Of a DNA stretch of 64,000 nt, positions 53,118-63,214 are shown piece after piece. Within the stretch, counting starts at the first letter, position 1; the number at the start of each line of letters is the position of its first letter. The notes under the pieces are model-generated. The model ran no database searches. It saw only the letters and a list, made by a program, of their open reading frames with translations, and was not told the origin of the DNA. This stretch comes from Paenibacillus xylanexedens (GTDB taxonomy: Bacteria; Bacillota; Bacilli; Paenibacillales; Paenibacillaceae), in assembly GCF_017874615.1 (NCBI RefSeq), contig NZ_JAGIKV010000006.1, forward strand, positions 186,001 to 250,000, given 5' to 3'. Made by a program: the position numbers and the translations under genes.

Positions 53118-54446
53118 TTAGTACAAAGTAATATATTGATCGCGTTCCCATTGGTGGACTTGTGTTCTATACATATCCCACTCAATTTCTTTCAGCTCAT
53201 AGAAGTGAGCCAAGGCGTGGTCGCCGAGAGCATCACAGATGACTTCGCTACGGATCAATTCATTCAATGCTTCTTTCAGGTCAGCTGGCAAGCTTGGAAT
53301 GCCTTCTTCCACACGCTCTTCTTCTGACATGATGTAGATGTTACGGTCAATTGGAGTTGGTAAGGAAAGCTCACGTTTGATTCCGTCCAGACCTGCTTTC
53401 AACAGAACAGACAAAGCCAGGTAAGGGTTAGCAGCCGGATCCGGGTTACGAACCTCAACACGTGTACTCAGACCACGGGAAGCTGGAATACGAATCATTG
53501 GGCTACGGTTACTAGCAGACCATGCTACATAACAAGGTGCTTCATAACCTGGTACAAGACGTTTGTATGAGTTCACAGTTGGGTTAGTAATTGCTGCAAA
53601 CGCACGTGCGTGCTTCAGAGTTCCAGCCATGAAGTGACGTGCAGTTTTGCTCAGACCCAACTCGTCCGACTCGTCAACGAATGCGTTCTCATTGCCTTTG
53701 AACAAGGATTGGTTACAGTGCATACCGGATCCGTTCATACCAAACAGCGGTTTCGGCATGAATGTAGCATGTAAACCATGCTGACGTGCAATCGTTTTAA
53801 CAACGAGTTTGAACGTTTGGATCTGGTCAGCAGCTTTCAGAGCATCAGCATATTTGAAGTCAATCTCATGCTGACCTGGAGCTACCTCATGGTGGGAAGC
53901 TTCGATCTCAAAGCCCATTTCTTCAAGTGTGATAACGATGTCACGACGACAGTTTTCACCAAGATCCGTAGGCGCAAGGTCGAAATAACCACCTTGGTCA
54001 TTCAGTTCGTTAGTCGGGTTTCCTTTTTCGTCTGTTTTGAACAAGAAGAACTCGGGTTCAGGACCAACGTTGAAGGAAGTGAATCCCATATCTTGGGCTT
54101 CCTTCAGGTTACGTTTCAAGATACCACGTGGATCTCCTGGGAACGGATTACCATCCGGAAGATATACGTCGCAAATCAGACGTGCAACACGGTTCTCTGC
54201 AACCCATGGGAAAATAAGCCAAGAATCTAGATCTGGATAGAGGTACATGTCGGACTCTTCAATACGTACATAACCTTCAATGGAAGATCCATCGAACATC
54301 ATCTTGTTATCCAGAGCCTTAGTCAACTGACTCACAGGAATCTCAACGTTTTTGATAGCTCCAAGCAAATCAGTAAATTGCAATCGAATGAAACGTACGT
54401 TTTCTTCTTTCGAAATGCGGAGAATGTCTTCTTTTGTATAACTCAC
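53118..54446 (-). CDS. glnA: Glutamine synthetase (type I)
   Basis: The 442-aa protein is the Firmicute-length GSI-alpha, with [64 protein letters not shown] and [13 protein letters not shown]. There is no adenylylation site, and the enzyme is expected to be feedback-inhibited and to bind GlnR, as in Bacillus. It makes glutamine from glutamate, ammonia and ATP. It follows glnR in an operon. GGGAGAGG precedes the ATG. Downstream is the terminator and the integrase relic. Confidence 0.98.
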   Translation of the reverse strand: MSYTKEDILRISKEENVRFIRLQFTDLLGAIKNVEIPVSQLTKALDNKMMFDGSSIEGYVRIEESDMYLYPDLDSWLIFPWVAENRVARLICDVYLPDGNPFPGDPRGILKRNLKEAQDMGFTSFNVGPEPEFFLFKTDEKGNPTNELNDQGGYFDLAPTDLGENCRRDIVITLEEMGFEIEASHHEVAPGQHEIDFKYADALKAADQIQTFKLVVKTIARQHGLHATFMPKPLFGMNGSGMHCNQSLFKGNENAFVDESDELGLSKTARHFMAGTLKHARAFAAITNPTVNSYKRLVPGYEAPCYVAWSASNRSPMIRIPASRGLSTRVEVRNPDPAANPYLALSVLLKAGLDGIKRELSLPTPIDRNIYIMSEEERVEEGIPSLPADLKEALNELIRSEVICDALGDHALAHFYELKEIEWDMYRTQVHQWERDQYITLY

Positions 54447-54575
54447 TATAACCTCTCCCTTTCTTATCTGCGTATTTGGCTTGCCTGTTATATTTGTACA
54501 TTAGAAAGTTCCACGGGTCAAGGAGTCTCACACCAAAAGTGCATGTTTTCCCCTCACTCGCCAAGTTATGCGAAT

Positions 54576-54989
54576 TTAATTTTTATTAAAGAATCGGGAA
54601 AGCTCTCCCTGAATGAGAGATACTTGTCCTGGTCTCTTACCTGATACAAGCTGCTGCTTCAGCAAGCGGTGCAACTGCGTATCGGACAGCTCTCTGCGTT
54701 TAACTTCAGTATCTGGCGTGATAACTGTAGCTTCCTCGGATTCTTTTGAAACAGGATTCATCACTTGTTTGATGCCCGCGATGTTAACTCCTTTTTCAAT
54801 CAAAGCCTTGATCTCTAGCAATCTCTCTACGTCATTAAAAGAGAATAACCGTTGATTACCTGACGTTCTCGCAGGAACGATCAAGCTGTGCTGCTCATAG
54901 TAACGAATCTGACGTGCAGACAGATCCGTAAGTTTCATTACAATACCAATTGGGAATAAGGCCATATTTCTGCGGATTTCATCACCCAT
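54576..54989 (-). CDS. glnR: MerR-family nitrogen regulator GlnR
   Basis: The 137-aa protein has a MerR-type helix-turn-helix (IGIVMKLTDLSARQIRYYEQ, then ANQRLFSFNDVERL-like region) and a C-terminal segment that senses feedback-inhibited glutamine synthetase. In Bacillus and Paenibacillus GlnR represses glnRA when glutamine is abundant. The ATG at 54987-54989 has GGAAGG 9 nt upstream; earlier in-frame starts overlap that site. A perfect GlnR box and sigma-A promoter lie upstream. The last ~30 residues (LLKQQLVSGKRPGQVSLIQG) are the regulatory tail. Confidence 0.95.
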   Translation of the reverse strand: MGDEIRRNMALFPIGIVMKLTDLSARQIRYYEQHSLIVPARTSGNQRLFSFNDVERLLEIKALIEKGVNIAGIKQVMNPVSKESEEATVITPDTEVKRRELSDTQLHRLLKQQLVSGKRPGQVSLIQGELSRFFNKN

Positions 54990-55024
54990 GTTCATCAACC
55001 TTCCAGTCATCTATTCTTCACCTT

Positions 55025-55054
55025 ATTGTACATTTAGTTATTACCAAGTGTCAA
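55025..55054 (-). promoter_or_regulatory. Sigma-A promoter of glnRA
   Basis: TTGACA (55049-55054) and TACAAT (55025-55030) on the minus strand are 18 nt apart, 36 nt upstream of the glnR start. Confidence 0.82.
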
Positions 55055-55059
55055 TGACG

Positions 55060-55076
55060 TGTTAGATAAACTCACA
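55060..55076 (-). promoter_or_regulatory. GlnR/TnrA box
   Basis: TGTTAGATAAACTCACA matches TGTNA-N7-TNACA exactly. It lies 5 nt upstream of the -35 of glnRA and overlaps the last codons and stop of ynbB, so the operator is embedded in coding sequence. Confidence 0.85.
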
Positions 55077-56325
55077 ATAATTTACGATCTTTCATAGTCT
55101 GTAACGCCATCAAAACGCCATATTTGACATGAGAGTACGTTAATCCGCCTTGCATATACCCGATATACGGCTCCCGAATAGGCGCATCGGCTGATAATTC
55201 CAGACTTCCACCCTGTATGAACGTACCTGCCGCCATAATGACAGGGTGCTCATAACCAGGCATATCCCACGGTTCAGGAACCACATGACTATCCACAGCT
55301 GCTGCACGCTGAATCCCCTGCACGAAGGCGATCAGATGCTCGGCAGAGCTAAACTTAACAGCCTGGATCAGATCTGTGCGAGCTTCATTCCAGGCGGGTT
55401 TGGTTACAAATCCGGATTCAGCAAACATCGCAGCAGCAAACGTACTTCCTTTGATAGCTTGTCCTACAATTGTCGGTGCCATGTAAAGTCCTTGGTAGAT
55501 GCCACGTGTTGTCCCCAGCATTGCTCCCACCTCTCCCCCAATTCCAGGGGCTGTCAGACGATAAGCTGCCAACTGTACGTATTGTTCCTTCCCACATATG
55601 TATCCACCGGTTTCCGCAATGCCTCCACCAGGATTCTTGATCAGTGATCCGGCCATCAGATCAACTCCGACTTCTGTCGGTTCACGTTCCTCCGTGAATT
55701 CACCGTAACAATTGTCTACGAATACGATGACATCTTCCTTAAGCTCTTTAACACGCGTAACCATGTCAGCAATCTCAGCAACACAGAAGGATGAGCGCCA
55801 GTCATAACCACGTGAACGTTGAATCCCAATGACTTTTGTAGCCGATGTAATGCTTTTTTCAACTGCTGCCCAGTCCACTCCACCTTCATCAGTTAAGGCC
55901 GTCTCACGGTAACCGATGCCAAAATCGCGTAATGAACCTGTACCATCACCGGGTTCGCCAATAACTTTATGCAATGTGTCGTAAGGCTTACCCGTGATGT
56001 ACAATAATTCGTCACCTGGACGCAAAACTCCAAAGAGAGCTGTACTAATCGTATGAGTACCTGAAGCAAAATGAGGACGCACCAACGCGGCTTCCGCGCC
56101 GAAAACATCAGCATATACTTCATCAAGTACTTCACGCCCACGATCGTTATAGGCATAACCTGTTGAACCTGCAAAGTGAAAATCACTTACTTTCCGCTGT
56201 TGGAAACAATGAATCACCTTCCATTGATTGTGATCTGTGATCCGATCAATCTGTTGCAGTTGTCCTTCAATCCGACGCTCCACTTGACGTTGAAGTTCAG
56301 ATATTTCTAAATCAAAGCTTACCAT
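55072..56325 (-). CDS. ynbB: PLP-dependent YnbB family protein (methionine gamma-lyase-like)
   Basis: The 417-aa protein belongs to the family annotated as methionine gamma-lyase or aluminium-resistance protein. The PLP lysine is in MAGSLIKNPGGGIAETGGY, the PLP-ring Asp in VFVDNCYGEFTEE, and FHFAGSTGYAYNDRGREVLD is typical. The natural substrate is uncertain. Its position between hflX and glnR matches B. subtilis exactly. It ends inside the GlnR box of the next operon. Confidence 0.93.
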   Translation of the reverse strand: MVSFDLEISELQRQVERRIEGQLQQIDRITDHNQWKVIHCFQQRKVSDFHFAGSTGYAYNDRGREVLDEVYADVFGAEAALVRPHFASGTHTISTALFGVLRPGDELLYITGKPYDTLHKVIGEPGDGTGSLRDFGIGYRETALTDEGGVDWAAVEKSITSATKVIGIQRSRGYDWRSSFCVAEIADMVTRVKELKEDVIVFVDNCYGEFTEEREPTEVGVDLMAGSLIKNPGGGIAETGGYICGKEQYVQLAAYRLTAPGIGGEVGAMLGTTRGIYQGLYMAPTIVGQAIKGSTFAAAMFAESGFVTKPAWNEARTDLIQAVKFSSAEHLIAFVQGIQRAAAVDSHVVPEPWDMPGYEHPVIMAAGTFIQGGSLELSADAPIREPYIGYMQGGLTYSHVKYGVLMALQTMKDRKLL

Positions 56326-56408
56326 CTTACTTCATTCTCCTTCATAGCACGAATCTGACGTCGAATAACCATTACCGTGTAACTTATCACATCAATATGT
56401 CATGAATA

Positions 56409-57695
56409 TTACAATTCAATGAATTCTTCAAGCATATAACCAAATTTCTCATATTCACCTTTTTGCAATTCAACTTCATAAATGACATCATTCTCTTCAA
56501 AGCTGGTATCCACAACATCACCAATTTTATAGAGTACCGATGTAAGATCACCACGTTCTGCCGGAATACGGAAGCGCTTCGTATCACCTGTCAGCTCTGT
56601 CTGAATGAATTCACGGATTTTAAGCAGATCCTCCGAGTCTAATGCGCTTACTTTAATATGGTCTTTATCCAATGGAAGCATCTCAAGCTGCTCTGGTGTG
56701 CACGCATCTTTTTTGTTATACAGGACTAACTGCGGCTTGTCCCCTGAACCAAGTTCTTGCAGAATCGTATTAACCGTCCGCATCTGATCTTCACGCATAG
56801 CTGATGAGGCGTCCACAACATGCAGGATCAGGTCTGCTTCATTCACTTCCTCCAGTGTTGCACGGAATGCTGCAATCAGATCATGCGGTAGATTTTGAAT
56901 AAATCCAACCGTGTCGGTAAGTACGATTTCTTTTCCACTCGGAAGTTCCATCGTACGTGATGTAGGATCCAATGTAGCGAATAGCTGATCTTGAATATAC
57001 ACATCTGCAGCCGTCAACTGCTTAAGCAAGGTTGATTTACCGGCATTGGTATAACCAACAAGGGCTACCTGGACAATACCTGTTTTTTTACGGCGTTCAC
57101 GATGCAATTTGCGATGACGAGTCAATTCTTCCAGATGACGCTTCAGATCATCGATACGACCACGAATGTGACGGCGGTCTGTCTCCAGTTTGCTTTCCCC
57201 TGGGCCTCTTGTTCCGATTCCGCCCCCGAGTCTGGACAGGTTCTTACCATGCCCCGACAACCGTGGCAGCAAATAGCTATGTTGAGCTAATTCCACTTGA
57301 ATGATACCTTCTCTAGTGTTGGCCCGTTGTGCAAAGATGTCCAAAATCAATTGGGTACGGTCAATAATTTTGAGATCGAGGGTTTCTTCCAGATTACGAA
57401 CCTGTGCACCTGACAATTCCTGATCAAAAATAGCCGTAGTTGCTCCAAGCTCCTCCGCGATTGCACGGAGTTCTTCTACCTTACCTTTACCAATGAACCA
57501 TTTGGTATCACGTTTTTCCCTGTTCTGAGAAAGTACACTTAGCACTTCCACTCCAGCTGTCTCGGCAAGTTTCACCAGTTCCTCTAAAGAGTACTCAGGG
57601 TTGATACCTGTACGTTTTACATCATCCGTAACAAGACTCACCAAGACGGCGCGATCTTTTTTGACCATATCTGTATCATGTGTACCATTTGTCAT
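56409..57695 (-). CDS. hflX: GTPase HflX
   Basis: The 428-aa protein has the HflX N-terminal domain (KGKVEELRAIAEELGATT), the glycine-rich GTRGPGESKLETDRR linker and a G domain. The P-loop is VALVGYTNAGKSTLL, G3 is LTDTVGF and G4 is LYNKKD. It acts on stalled or heat-damaged ribosomes. The ATG at 57693-57695 fits GAGGGAG at 11 nt; the GTG at 57707 directly overlaps that site. It lies between spoVK and ynbB, conserved synteny with Bacillus. Confidence 0.96.
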   Translation of the reverse strand: MTNGTHDTDMVKKDRAVLVSLVTDDVKRTGINPEYSLEELVKLAETAGVEVLSVLSQNREKRDTKWFIGKGKVEELRAIAEELGATTAIFDQELSGAQVRNLEETLDLKIIDRTQLILDIFAQRANTREGIIQVELAQHSYLLPRLSGHGKNLSRLGGGIGTRGPGESKLETDRRHIRGRIDDLKRHLEELTRHRKLHRERRKKTGIVQVALVGYTNAGKSTLLKQLTAADVYIQDQLFATLDPTSRTMELPSGKEIVLTDTVGFIQNLPHDLIAAFRATLEEVNEADLILHVVDASSAMREDQMRTVNTILQELGSGDKPQLVLYNKKDACTPEQLEMLPLDKDHIKVSALDSEDLLKIREFIQTELTGDTKRFRIPAERGDLTSVLYKIGDVVDTSFEENDVIYEVELQKGEYEKFGYMLEEFIEL

Positions 57696-57771
57696 GTATA
57701 TGTTCACTCCCTCTAATTATTAAATTAATCCGTTGATATACATTGCCACGAATATGCCATGGCATGCCTTA

Positions 57772-57797
57772 AGCCGAACCGGTTGGCCCGGCCGGCT
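57772..57797. repeat. GC-rich hairpin between spoVK and hflX
   Basis: AGCCG and CGGCT enclose CCGG/CCGG, a compact strong stem with no U-tract. It could pause polymerase or protect mRNA ends between the two genes. Confidence 0.45.
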
Positions 57798-57819
57798 GGT
57801 GTAAAAACTATATTATCGC

Positions 57820-58791
57820 TTACTTTCGCTCAAAGTTCAAATCCTCTGTACGGATTGTCATCAGCTCCAGTTTTCCTGGACTGCCTTCCGAGTATTGTTC
57901 CAACAAACGAACCGCCTGATGCCTGATCGAACGCTCAATGGCATTACGAACGTATCTGGCGTTACTGAACGCATGCAGCGAATCATTTTTTTCCTGAAGC
58001 AAATGCTGCTTTAGCTTGAGTATGGTCTGTGGCATTAGAATATAATCACGCTCTTTGGCCATAATCTCAGAGATTTGAATCAACTGATCAATGCTATAGT
58101 CTGGAAACTCCACTTGAATGGGAAAGCGGGAAGGTAATCCGGGATTGGTCTGAAGAAAAAAATCAATCTCATCTGAATAACCAGCCAATATGAGAATAAA
58201 CTGATTTTTGTTATCTTCCATTGATTTTACAAGCGTATCAATAGCTTCCTTTCCAAAATCTTTCTCTCCCCCGCGGGCCAAACTGTAAGCTTCGTCAATG
58301 AATAATATCCCACCGAGTGCTTTCTTAACCAGATCTCTTGTTTTCTGCGCCGTGTGACCGATATATTCTCCAACCAGATCCGCACGCTCTACTTCAATAA
58401 GATGACCTTTACTTAACACACCCATCTTCTGAAAGAGTTTGGCAACGATCCTCGCTACGGTGGTCTTACCGGTCCCCGGATTGCCTTTGAAGATCATATG
58501 ATACACGTGCGCACCACTAAGTAAGCCTACTTCGGTACGCATCTGAGCAATCTGTAGGAAAGCATAGATCTCAAACACCAAGTCTTTGATATTTTCAAGT
58601 CCAACCAGTTGCTCCAATTCACCCTGTATCTCCTGGAAGTGCGCATGTTTGGTTATACTCTTGGCTGCCTGTACTGCCGCTGCTTCATCTTTGACCAACA
58701 TCTGAGGTTCCTGGTTACGCAACACAATATTAATTTGTCTGGATGGTCTGCCTCCTGGTTGCTCTCCTGCAGCCATGACCCGTCCGTTCAT
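57820..58791 (-). CDS. spoVK: Stage V sporulation protein K (AAA ATPase)
   Basis: The 323-aa AAA protein of the CbbX/SpoVK family has an N-terminal basic segment, Walker A MIFKGNPGTGKTTVAR, Walker B GGILFIDEAYSLARGG, sensor ILILAGYSDE and an arginine finger near NPGLPSRFP. In B. subtilis it is needed for spore maturation and lies beside hflX as here. It indicates an endospore former. GAGGTGAT lies upstream of the ATG. It may remodel another complex, as CbbX does. Confidence 0.95.
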   Translation of the reverse strand: MNGRVMAAGEQPGGRPSRQINIVLRNQEPQMLVKDEAAAVQAAKSITKHAHFQEIQGELEQLVGLENIKDLVFEIYAFLQIAQMRTEVGLLSGAHVYHMIFKGNPGTGKTTVARIVAKLFQKMGVLSKGHLIEVERADLVGEYIGHTAQKTRDLVKKALGGILFIDEAYSLARGGEKDFGKEAIDTLVKSMEDNKNQFILILAGYSDEIDFFLQTNPGLPSRFPIQVEFPDYSIDQLIQISEIMAKERDYILMPQTILKLKQHLLQEKNDSLHAFSNARYVRNAIERSIRHQAVRLLEQYSEGSPGKLELMTIRTEDLNFERK

Positions 58792-58901
58792 TCGCCATCA
58801 CCTCTATTTTATCGGGCTGAACTCTCCTGATTATTAATGTATTCTATCAGGTGCTCCAATATTAGAAGGATCATGAAGAATTCTACGGATAAGTAGATGT
58901 C

Positions 58902-59465
58902 TCAAATCTGAATGTTTTTTCGAAACTCTCCGTTCTCAAACAAACTCGGCCTATGCTTCAGTGATAACTGAAAGTATGGGAATACATGTGCATCAATGGC
59001 ATGCAGCAGTTCCTTTGCCGTCTTGTTAGCCAAGTCATAATCACCCGTTGTAATATGCTTCCGTGACAGTGCATCTTCAAGCTCATCTTCATCCAGCAAA
59101 AATACTTCTCCATCTTTCAGTACAACGACATCCAGATACAGGTCATCAAACCAAGGAACACCCTGATCGGTTATCCCCTGACTACGACATGTATCAATGT
59201 ACCACTCTACAATCCGTTCCTGATTGTCAAACATCGCTGTAACAACAAAGTGCTCTCCCTTCGGATAGTATTGCAGCCAGGAATAACCTTTATCTGCGAT
59301 ACAGAAGGTACTGCCTCCATAAGTTTTCCACAGAGGTTCTTTCAAATCCTGTATGGTGTACAACGTAATATAACCTGTGAAAATTTTGGATTGAACGAAC
59401 CGGCATGTGAATTGTCGGTTCGTAATCCGGCGCCAGTTCGCGCGATCCCCGAATTTCCGTTTCAT
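58902..59465 (-). CDS. DUF402 family protein (YgaC-like nucleotidase)
   Basis: The 187-aa protein has the DUF402 core: QYYPKGEHFVVTAMFDNQ, WYIDTCRSQGITDQG, DDLYLDVVVLKDGEVFLLDE and DELEDALSRKHIT. Related Staphylococcus and Bacillus proteins hydrolyse nucleoside tri- or diphosphates, so a nucleotide phosphatase activity is plausible. It ends 110 nt before spoVK. AGAGGGG lies upstream of the ATG. Confidence 0.85.
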   Translation of the reverse strand: MKRKFGDRANWRRITNRQFTCRFVQSKIFTGYITLYTIQDLKEPLWKTYGGSTFCIADKGYSWLQYYPKGEHFVVTAMFDNQERIVEWYIDTCRSQGITDQGVPWFDDLYLDVVVLKDGEVFLLDEDELEDALSRKHITTGDYDLANKTAKELLHAIDAHVFPYFQLSLKHRPSLFENGEFRKNIQI

Positions 59466-59687
59466 ACGAACCCCTCTTTGCCGACTACAGGTCCGTGACC
59501 TGCTCTGATGTTATTGGTGAACAATGTAATAACGTCCGCCTGATGGATTCCAGCGCTCTGGGCCCGCCCTTGCACAACGTATTACGAATAGTTACAGCTT
59601 ACCATATTTAAGGTTTACACTCAAAATCAAGCTTTGTCCCACCTATTCATCAAATCAGCTTCCATTACAGTTGATTCCGTGTAACAC

Positions 59688-59726
59688 AAAAAACTGCTTC
59701 ACCGGTTTTCCGGGAAGCAGTTTTTT
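59688..59726. terminator. Terminator between DUF402 and PBP genes
   Basis: CTGCTTC (59694-59700) pairs with GAAGCAG (59714-59720), with A-run and T-run on both flanks, so it can function in both directions. It serves the PBP gene on the minus strand. Confidence 0.88.
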
Positions 59727-59765
59727 CAATGTAGTTATATTGTAGCTATTTAGTGATTCATTGGC

Positions 59766-62426
59766 TTAGCCGCCGGTTCCAGCTTGAGAATCTGCAGGTG
59801 CATCTGTCCCTCCAGTATCCCCACTTGTTCCGCTGTCCGGAGTTACAACCTCGCCTGGCGTTGTTACGGCCCCATCATCGGGACCTTCACCATTTCCGCC
59901 AGGATCTGTTGTGCCCTGACCAGGTGGGGTCGTATTGCCTTCCCCAGGTTGACCGTTTCCGCCGTTATTACCACCGTTGCCATTGTTTCCGTTATTACCA
60001 TTACCATTTCCGTTGTTGCCATTTTCATTTCCATTACCGTTATTACCGTTCGAGTTGCCATTATCCGGTGTACCATTGTCCGGATTCTCCGTACCTGGCT
60101 GCTCAGGATCTATCTCTGTTCCAGGGTCTATACCAGGATCAGGTTCCTCCGGCGGTACTTCCTGCGCTTCAATCATCAAGGAGATGGTGTTGGAAGGATC
60201 CGTCTCAAGTCCTGATGCCAAGTCGTAAGCTGTCACATAGTACTCATAGGTTAGACCAGGCAACGCACTTAAATCTTGTGCATTGGTCGCTCCAATTGCA
60301 TCAATGAGATGAGTGAACTGCGCTTCAGATGTTTCTTTCCGATAAATTCGATATTGCGTACTCGCGTCACCCGTTCCAGTCCAACTCAGGGAGACGGTCT
60401 GTGCATTTGGATCGTATGATCCACTCAGCCCACTAACGGACAGAGCCGGCTTTTCTGGTTCTTCTACTGGCGGAGGTGCCTGCCCTCCAGCTGGTGCTTT
60501 GAATTGCTTCACTGGAACGCCTTTTAAAGCATCTCCCATGACTTTGGCAAAGAAAGCTGCCGACAGCTTACTGCTGTTCTTAAGCATATGATTGGCATCC
60601 GGATTGTCATAGCCCATCCAGACTGCCGCAGTCCATTCCGGGGTGTATCCAACAAACCATACATCACGGTTGGCACTGTTGCCAGAGATACCACTTTGAA
60701 CTGTTCCAGTTTTACCCGCTACCGGACGATCCAAACGTGCTGAACGTCCCGTACCGTCATTAACGACGTTCTGCAGCATCTGTGTGAGCTGATACGCATT
60801 TTGCTCACTCATGACACGCGTTGTGTCCGAGTTATCATGTTTATAAGTGGTTTTGCCTGCGCTATCCTTGATTTCTTTAATCGCATAGGCTTGTCGGTAT
60901 TCTCCGAGGTTGGCAAATGCACTATAGGCCTGCGCCATTTCTAGTGTATTTGTACCTTTACTTAGACCACCGAGGGCAATCGCCAAGTTTTTGTCTTCAT
61001 CTGTCAGCTGTATACCTACACTCTTGGCAAAATTAATGCCTGTGTTAACGCCTATTTTATCAAGCAGCCAAACCGCAGGAATATTTTCCGACTTCGTAAT
61101 GGCTTCCGTCATACTGATCGTTGAAGAATATCCATGCAAGTTACCAGGACAATAGTTACCAAAACATTGCTTCGCATTACTCAGCGACGAGTTGGCACTG
61201 TAATTTCCTGATTCAAGCGCCGGTGCATAAGACACAATCGGTTTAAAAGCTGAACCTGGTTGTCTTCGACTCTGCGTTACACGGCTATAGCCTTTAGTCT
61301 GATAATCCCGTCCACCCAGGAGGGCAACGAGACTGCCATTCTCGTGGTTCATGATAACCATGGAGCCTTGAACCTGTTGATCGTCTTTACTTGCCTCGAA
61401 CAGACTATCCTCTGTGAAGGCAGTTTCCATGGCTGTTTGAGCCTGAGCATCCATAGTTGTATAGATTTTGTATCCACCGATATTCAGATCATCTTCCGTT
61501 TTGCCTGTTACACGTTCAGCTTCACGGAGCACATAATCGATAAAACCTTGGTACTTCCTGTCTTTCTCTGGTCGCTTGTAGTTATAGTTAATCTCTTTTG
61601 CTTCGTCCATCTCCGCCTTGGTAATGTAGCCTTGTTCATACATCAGCTGCAATACCACACCTCGACGTGCTTTTGAGTCGTTTGGATTGCTCACCGGATT
61701 ATAGGCAGAAGGCCCTTTTGGCATAGCTGCCAATGTAGCAATTTGCCACAACTTCAACCTCTTGAGATCAGTAACTCCAAAGTAAAATTCAGATGCTGCT
61801 TTAATTCCGTAACGCTGATGACCGAAGAAAATCCGGTTCAGATACATCGTCAGGATTTCGTCTTTTGTGTACTTGCGCTCTAATGCCATGGCAATCGATA
61901 CTTCCGTTGCTTTACGGAAAAACGTCTTGTCACGGGACAAGAACATGTTCTTGGCAAGCTGTTGGGTTAGTGTACTACCACCTTCCACCATGGAACGAGC
62001 CATGACGTCCTTAACCGCCGCACGCCCAATGGACCAGATATCCACACCTTGGTGATCGTAGAAGCGTTTATCCTCCGTCGCAACAAAGGCTTGCTTCACC
62101 AGCTCAGGAATATCATCTTCTTTGACAGGGTCCAGCTTCTGAATGGACAGTTCCCCCATTAATTGGCCATTGCGATCATATACTTTTGAAGTTTCATTAA
62201 TTGTGGTTTTGTCCTTGTTGGCTTTGAGCAGATTTTCACCACTCACCATAATAAATAAATATCCGCCTAGTGCACAGAATATGGCAATTGCCATTGTGAA
62301 AAACAGTGTCCATCCAACGCGTTTACCCGTAATTTTTTTCTTTTTAGAGGTCTTTGGCTTCGCTTTTTTGGGTGACTTATTATTGTTGTTGCGATTGTTA
62401 GACCTCGACAACGGATCGTTTGGCAT
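59766..62426 (-). CDS. Class A penicillin-binding protein with FnIII domain and Asn/Gly tail
   Basis: The 886-aa bifunctional protein has a basic, Asn-rich cytoplasmic N-terminus and one TM helix (about 38-60). The glycosyltransferase domain carries EDKRFYDHQGVD and GGSTLTQQLAKNMFLS, and the transpeptidase has SxxK in GSAFKPI, SxN in SENIP and KTG in GKTGTVQSG. An FnIII-like domain follows, and the last ~110 residues are Gly/Asn/Pro-rich with tandem NGN/NNG motifs. It polymerises and cross-links peptidoglycan. The tail resembles that of PonA. AGGAGG lies 4 nt before the ATG at 62424-62426; the in-frame upstream extension is not conserved. Confidence 0.93.
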   Translation of the reverse strand: MPNDPLSRSNNRNNNNKSPKKAKPKTSKKKKITGKRVGWTLFFTMAIAIFCALGGYLFIMVSGENLLKANKDKTTINETSKVYDRNGQLMGELSIQKLDPVKEDDIPELVKQAFVATEDKRFYDHQGVDIWSIGRAAVKDVMARSMVEGGSTLTQQLAKNMFLSRDKTFFRKATEVSIAMALERKYTKDEILTMYLNRIFFGHQRYGIKAASEFYFGVTDLKRLKLWQIATLAAMPKGPSAYNPVSNPNDSKARRGVVLQLMYEQGYITKAEMDEAKEINYNYKRPEKDRKYQGFIDYVLREAERVTGKTEDDLNIGGYKIYTTMDAQAQTAMETAFTEDSLFEASKDDQQVQGSMVIMNHENGSLVALLGGRDYQTKGYSRVTQSRRQPGSAFKPIVSYAPALESGNYSANSSLSNAKQCFGNYCPGNLHGYSSTISMTEAITKSENIPAVWLLDKIGVNTGINFAKSVGIQLTDEDKNLAIALGGLSKGTNTLEMAQAYSAFANLGEYRQAYAIKEIKDSAGKTTYKHDNSDTTRVMSEQNAYQLTQMLQNVVNDGTGRSARLDRPVAGKTGTVQSGISGNSANRDVWFVGYTPEWTAAVWMGYDNPDANHMLKNSSKLSAAFFAKVMGDALKGVPVKQFKAPAGGQAPPPVEEPEKPALSVSGLSGSYDPNAQTVSLSWTGTGDASTQYRIYRKETSEAQFTHLIDAIGATNAQDLSALPGLTYEYYVTAYDLASGLETDPSNTISLMIEAQEVPPEEPDPGIDPGTEIDPEQPGTENPDNGTPDNGNSNGNNGNGNENGNNGNGNGNNGNNGNGGNNGGNGQPGEGNTTPPGQGTTDPGGNGEGPDDGAVTTPGEVVTPDSGTSGDTGGTDAPADSQAGTGG

Positions 62427-62598
62427 GTTACCTCCTGACTCCCTTTCGGTTGCATAATTTCTAATCGTCTGTAGGCTTAGGCATATAATAAACATATTTT
62501 GCCCGGAATGAAAAGAACAACCCTTTATATTCAGGTTGCTCTGTTTCAATACCTATACTTGTAGACGAAATGGTTGGTGAAAAGGTTTCGTAATTTTT

Positions 62599-62841
62599 TT
62601 AAGCTTCGCCGCTGTTATCTTGCTGCATCAGCGATACGCTGCGTTGCGGCGTGAACGTGGAGATGGCATGCTTGTAGACCATTTGCTGGCGTCCGTCGCT
62701 GTCAATGACGATCGTAAAATTGTCAAATGCCTTGATCGTCCCGCGGATTTGGAAGCCATTGGTCAGATAGACCGTAGCAGGAATATTTTCTTTCCGCAGT
62801 TGGTTCAAGAACGTATCTTGGATGTTGATGGACTTGTTCAT
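62599..62841 (-). CDS. hfq: RNA chaperone Hfq
   Basis: The 80-aa protein has Sm1 ([38 protein letters not shown]) and the Sm2 motif YKHAIST. It forms hexameric rings that bind small RNAs. The C-terminal tail is short (about 12 residues), as in other Firmicutes. The ATG at 62839-62841 follows GGGGG by 8 nt; the longer ORF adds 13 non-family residues. It follows miaA, the conserved order. Confidence 0.96.
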   Translation of the reverse strand: MNKSINIQDTFLNQLRKENIPATVYLTNGFQIRGTIKAFDNFTIVIDSDGRQQMVYKHAISTFTPQRSVSLMQQDNSGEA

Positions 62842-63121
62842 TAGCCGTACCCCCATTGGTTCATTTGAATTCGTGTTCAAGTAATATTCAATATCGCTGA
62901 GTAGCTTTCGTGCTATTATATCATGAACAGTTTCATATAATCCACAAAAACCCCTTGTCTACTATTTTACACCCATTCTTGGCGAGGAGAACAAATAGAA
63001 GACTTATCCATTATACACCGCTTGTCAGTTTTGCAAAAGAGGGACAAATTTTTCATTTCAAAGCACATTTATTCGTTGTTTGGCGAATGCTTAATCTCTA
63101 CCATCTGTTCTAGTGATAAGT

Positions 63122-63163
63122 AAAAACCTCTATCCTTTTGATGACTAAAAGGTAGAGGTTTAC
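63122..63163 (-). terminator. Partial terminator between miaA and hfq
   Basis: AAACCTCTA and CCTTTT pair with AAAAGG and TAGAGGTTT, giving a long stem with a moderate U-tail on the minus strand. It may reduce transcription into hfq. Confidence 0.6.
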
Positions 63164-63214
63164 ATATCTTGATCTAATCGACGCCTGTCAGAAGAATACT
63201 AACAATCGCTCAAA

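Noticed and set aside
59766..60307. Tandem-repeat DNA that looked like a CRISPR or minisatellite array
   Set aside because: The repeats encode the Asn/Gly-rich tail of the PBP in frame and have no spacers or direct-repeat structure of a CRISPR.
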